Source of the DNA: Vulcanimicrobiota bacterium
Lineage (GTDB): Bacteria > Vulcanimicrobiota > Vulcanimicrobiia > Vulcanimicrobiales > Vulcanimicrobiaceae
Reading direction: 5' to 3'
Assembly (NCBI GenBank): GCA_027459645.1
Contig: DAIDHQ010000032.1
Coordinates: 62,001 to 126,000, forward strand
DNA length: 64,000 nt
A model generated the notes under the pieces. That model saw only the letters and a program-made list of their open reading frames with translations. It was not told where the DNA came from and searched no databases. The translations under genes were made by a program, and so were the position numbers. This document shows, in pieces, positions 61,970 to 64,000 of the stretch; positions within the stretch are counted from its first letter, which is position 1; each line of letters starts with the position of its first letter.

Positions 61970-62810
61970 GGTTTTCCTGCGCGAGATTCGCATCGAACAC
62001 ACGCTCTTTGCGTTGCCCTTCGCGTACGTGGGAGCCGTGCTCGCCGCGCGCGGCGTTCCGTCGTTGTGGGCGCTCCTTTGGATTACGCTCGCCGTCTTTG
62101 GCGCGCGCACGGCCGCGATGGCCGCAAACCGCTACTTCGACAAGGACATCGACGCGCGCAACCCGCGCACCGCCCGCCGCGCTATCGCGAGCGGCACCCT
62201 TGCGCCGTCGGTCATGCTCTGGGCCATCGTACTCGGTCTGCTCTTGCTGCTGATTTCCGCGTGGATGCTCAACCCGCTGTGCGTGAAGCTGCTGCCGATT
62301 GCGGCGTTCGGCGTGCTCGTCTATCCGCTGTGCAAGCGCTTCACGTGGCTGGTGCATTTCGTTCTCGGCGCCGTCGACGGCCTCGCGCCGCTCGGCGCGT
62401 TCATCGGCGTTGCCGGGACGATCAGCGTCAGTGCCGTGCTCGTCTTTTTGGCGGTCACGGTGTGGGTCGCCGGTTTCGACATCGCTTACGCCCTCATGGA
62501 TCTGCCGACGGACCGCGACCAAGGCATTCATTCGCTGCCCGTACGCTTCGGCGAGCGCACCGGCCGATGGATGCCGATCGCGCTGCACGTCGTTATGACC
62601 GCGCTGCTTGCGCTCGCGGGCATTCTGGCGCACGCCGGCGCGGTCTATTACGCGGGCGTGGCCGCAGCGCTCGCGCTGACCGTTTACGAAGATCGCCTGT
62701 ACGGCCGTTCGGAGAACGTTTTCATCCTCAACGAACGTATATTTGTCGGGAACATGATTTTCTCAATCGTCTTTCTTGCCGCAACGGTCGGCGGGTTCGT
62801 GGTCCGCTGA
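61962..62810 (+). CDS. UbiA-family prenyltransferase
   Basis: A 282-residue membrane prenyltransferase with both aspartate motifs, NRYFDKDIDARNPRTARRAI and DLPTDRDQGIHSLPVRFG, which bind Mg-prenyl-diphosphate. It matches the 4-hydroxybenzoate polyprenyltransferase-like type used for menaquinone by the futalosine route. GTG at 61962 overlaps the UbiD stop. It probably prenylates a quinone ring precursor; the pathway assignment is inference from the UbiD partner. Confidence 0.93.
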   Translation: MIKVFLREIRIEHTLFALPFAYVGAVLAARGVPSLWALLWITLAVFGARTAAMAANRYFDKDIDARNPRTARRAIASGTLAPSVMLWAIVLGLLLLLISAWMLNPLCVKLLPIAAFGVLVYPLCKRFTWLVHFVLGAVDGLAPLGAFIGVAGTISVSAVLVFLAVTVWVAGFDIAYALMDLPTDRDQGIHSLPVRFGERTGRWMPIALHVVMTALLALAGILAHAGAVYYAGVAAALALTVYEDRLYGRSENVFILNERIFVGNMIFSIVFLAATVGGFVVR

Positions 62811-63958
62811 TGCTCCGCAGCGCATTTCTTGCCAAGACCGGCGGCGCGCTCGTCGCCATTACTGCGCCCGGCGGCGTGCCCGGCACGTTCCTCACGCAAT
62901 ATACGATCGGCATCAACGTACCGTTGAGCGGGCCGCTTGCCGGGTACGGAAACGAAATTTTGAAAGGCGCGCGCGCGTGCGTCGACGAGACGAATCGATT
63001 TACCCCGAGCCCGAATCGCTTCTGGGGCATACGCACGTTCGACGATCAGAACAGCACCTCGGTGGGCATGTCGAACGTGTTCGTCGCCGCATCGGATCCA
63101 AGCGTCATCGGCATGATCGGAAACCTCACGGCCGACGTCACGCTCGCGTGCCTTCCTCAATATGCAAACGCGAGCTTCGCGATCGTGGTGCCGACGATTT
63201 CCGACGATGCGATCACGTCGCGCGGATTTCACAACGTCTATCGCCTCCCCACGAAAAACTCGAGCGAAGGGCAGCTCTTCGCGCGTACGGTCCTGGGTAA
63301 GCGCTCGTCGATGAACGTTGTTGCCTTGGTCGCGCGGGGGACCTATGGAACGGAAATCGCGCAAGGGTTCGTCTCTCAGGCGAAGAGCGACAAGCACAAT
63401 GTGAAAACGGTAACGGTCGAAACGAACGCGGATCCTCACAATACGGCCGTGGTCGTGATGAATCACCAGCCGGGATACGTGTTTTTGGCGGGCAAGCCGG
63501 CGGAACTAGGCGACGCCGCCAAAGCGCTTCACGCGCAAGGCTACCGTGGAGCATTCGGCGCGTGCGATGCCTTCTTCTCGAACGACATCGTGGGGCCGTT
63601 CGGCGACGTGATGAACGGCGCCCTAATCGCGACTCCCGCGCCCCCGCTCGAGCGCGTCCCGAGCGACGTGACGCTGCTGCAAGACTTTCATTCGCAAGTC
63701 GGCGAGATCACCGCGTTTTCGGCCTTCGGGTACGCGGCCGCGCAACTCTTGATACAAGCGTCGCTGCGCAGCAATGCGACCTCAAGGTTCATGTTGCTGC
63801 AGCAGCTTCAGCAGGGCGGTTCGTACAATTTGCTGGTCGGGCAGTATCAGTTCAATTTTTCCGGCGACGCGATGCTGCCCAACATATACTTCTACGAGTT
63901 GAGCGCGAAGGGGCTGGCGTACAAGGAGTCGGCAGTCCCCAACGGCTTCGTGGTCTGA
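62810..63958 (+). CDS. LivJ-like substrate-binding protein
   Basis: A 382-residue periplasmic-binding type I protein of the Leu/Ile/Val group: TIGINVPLSGPLAGYGNEILKGAR, then RTFDDQNSTSVG, VIGMIGNLTADVTLACLP and FFSNDIVGPFGDVMNGALI. The N-terminus is hydrophobic (LAKTGGALVAITAPGG) but lacks a clear lipobox. No permease or ATPase is present up to the window edge. The ATG overlaps the UbiA stop. Ligand unknown. Confidence 0.85.
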   Translation: MLRSAFLAKTGGALVAITAPGGVPGTFLTQYTIGINVPLSGPLAGYGNEILKGARACVDETNRFTPSPNRFWGIRTFDDQNSTSVGMSNVFVAASDPSVIGMIGNLTADVTLACLPQYANASFAIVVPTISDDAITSRGFHNVYRLPTKNSSEGQLFARTVLGKRSSMNVVALVARGTYGTEIAQGFVSQAKSDKHNVKTVTVETNADPHNTAVVVMNHQPGYVFLAGKPAELGDAAKALHAQGYRGAFGACDAFFSNDIVGPFGDVMNGALIATPAPPLERVPSDVTLLQDFHSQVGEITAFSAFGYAAAQLLIQASLRSNATSRFMLLQQLQQGGSYNLLVGQYQFNFSGDAMLPNIYFYELSAKGLAYKESAVPNGFVV

Positions 63959-63964
63959 TCGCCG

Positions 63965-64000
63965 TTAATTTGCGCTCGCGCGACGGCGGTCGTACGCTTC
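63965..64000 (-). CDS. possible 3' end of a gene entering from the right edge
   Basis: On the minus strand the last bases read EAYDRRRASAN and stop (TAA at 63967-63965). Too short to identify; it would converge with the binding-protein gene. Confidence 0.25.
   Translation of the reverse strand, partial: EAYDRRRASAN

Noticed and set aside
1-64000. CRISPR arrays, tRNA or rRNA genes, transposases, prophage genes
   Set aside because: I found no regularly spaced repeats, no tRNA-like TPsiC arm in a non-coding gap, and no transposase or phage protein in any frame.

Overview
This is a 64 kb chromosomal window of a free-living, G+C-rich bacterium (about 60-65% by eye). Genes are packed tightly, and many start inside the stop codon of the gene before (TGATG, ATGA, GTGA). 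Gene content (C5-type heme synthesis with rex in the operon, UbiA/UbiD of a menaquinone-type route, an MalT/SARP-like regulator, several leaderless starts without Shine-Dalgarno) fits a little-studied lineage such as Candidatus Eremiobacterota (WPS-2), but that is inference: there is no rRNA gene or other phylogenetic anchor. I see no CRISPR array, tRNA, rRNA, prophage or insertion sequence. The longest stretch without a convincing gene is 41547-41802 (256 bases, the rpsO leader).

Layout. 1-1119: end-truncated GT39 glycosyltransferase, divergent from a heme operon (1130-8345: hemC, hemB, mobA-like, hemL, rex, hemA, hemD, DUF92/VTE6-like). 8323-13365: methyltransferase, glutaredoxin, TonB-like protein, CPBP protease, then a minus-strand AI-2E permease-arginase-EEP unit. 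13420-17703: a complete BMP-type nucleoside ABC importer. 17759-22909: class A beta-lactamase-like protein, branched-chain aminotransferase, beta-propeller phosphoesterase, and an FTR1/COG4280-like membrane protein with a 57-residue partner that is easily missed.

23009-30370 is a formate module: OFA-family oxalate/formate carrier, a selenocysteine-containing formate dehydrogenase alpha subunit read through an in-frame TGA (25001-25003) with a textbook bacterial SECIS hairpin behind it, an FeS subunit, an NrfD-type membrane subunit and FdhD. MobA in the heme operon could supply the MGD cofactor and the UbiD/UbiA pair near 61 kb the quinone acceptor. The organism must therefore encode SelA, SelB, SelC and SelD elsewhere.

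30360-41088: histidine kinase, hydrolase and PolX (minus), NAPRTase with a degenerate ABC-ATPase-like protein and a membrane partner (plus), then a DJ-1-like protein and a five-gene redox operon (FMN reductase, cupin, SDR, Rieske ferredoxin, HTH protein). 41157-49635: thioesterase, rpsO, PAS-SpoIIE phosphatase, split transketolase, HNH protein, gamma-glutamyltransferase and two small proteins of unknown function. 49751-64000: pnp, VOC protein, TrmO, EAL phosphodiesterase, TetR/SARP-like divergent regulators, aquaporin, SDR, DUF5069, UbiD, UbiA and a Leu/Ile/Val-type binding protein.

The most notable items are the Sec formate dehydrogenase with its SECIS, the ATPase-dead ABC-like protein paired with a membrane protein, a repeated arrangement of a -10-like hexamer exactly six bases before the start codon at four unrelated genes (leaderless mRNAs), and several predicted enzymes lacking their catalytic residues (DJ-1 Cys, SDR YxxxK, receiver Asp, STAND P-loop Lys).
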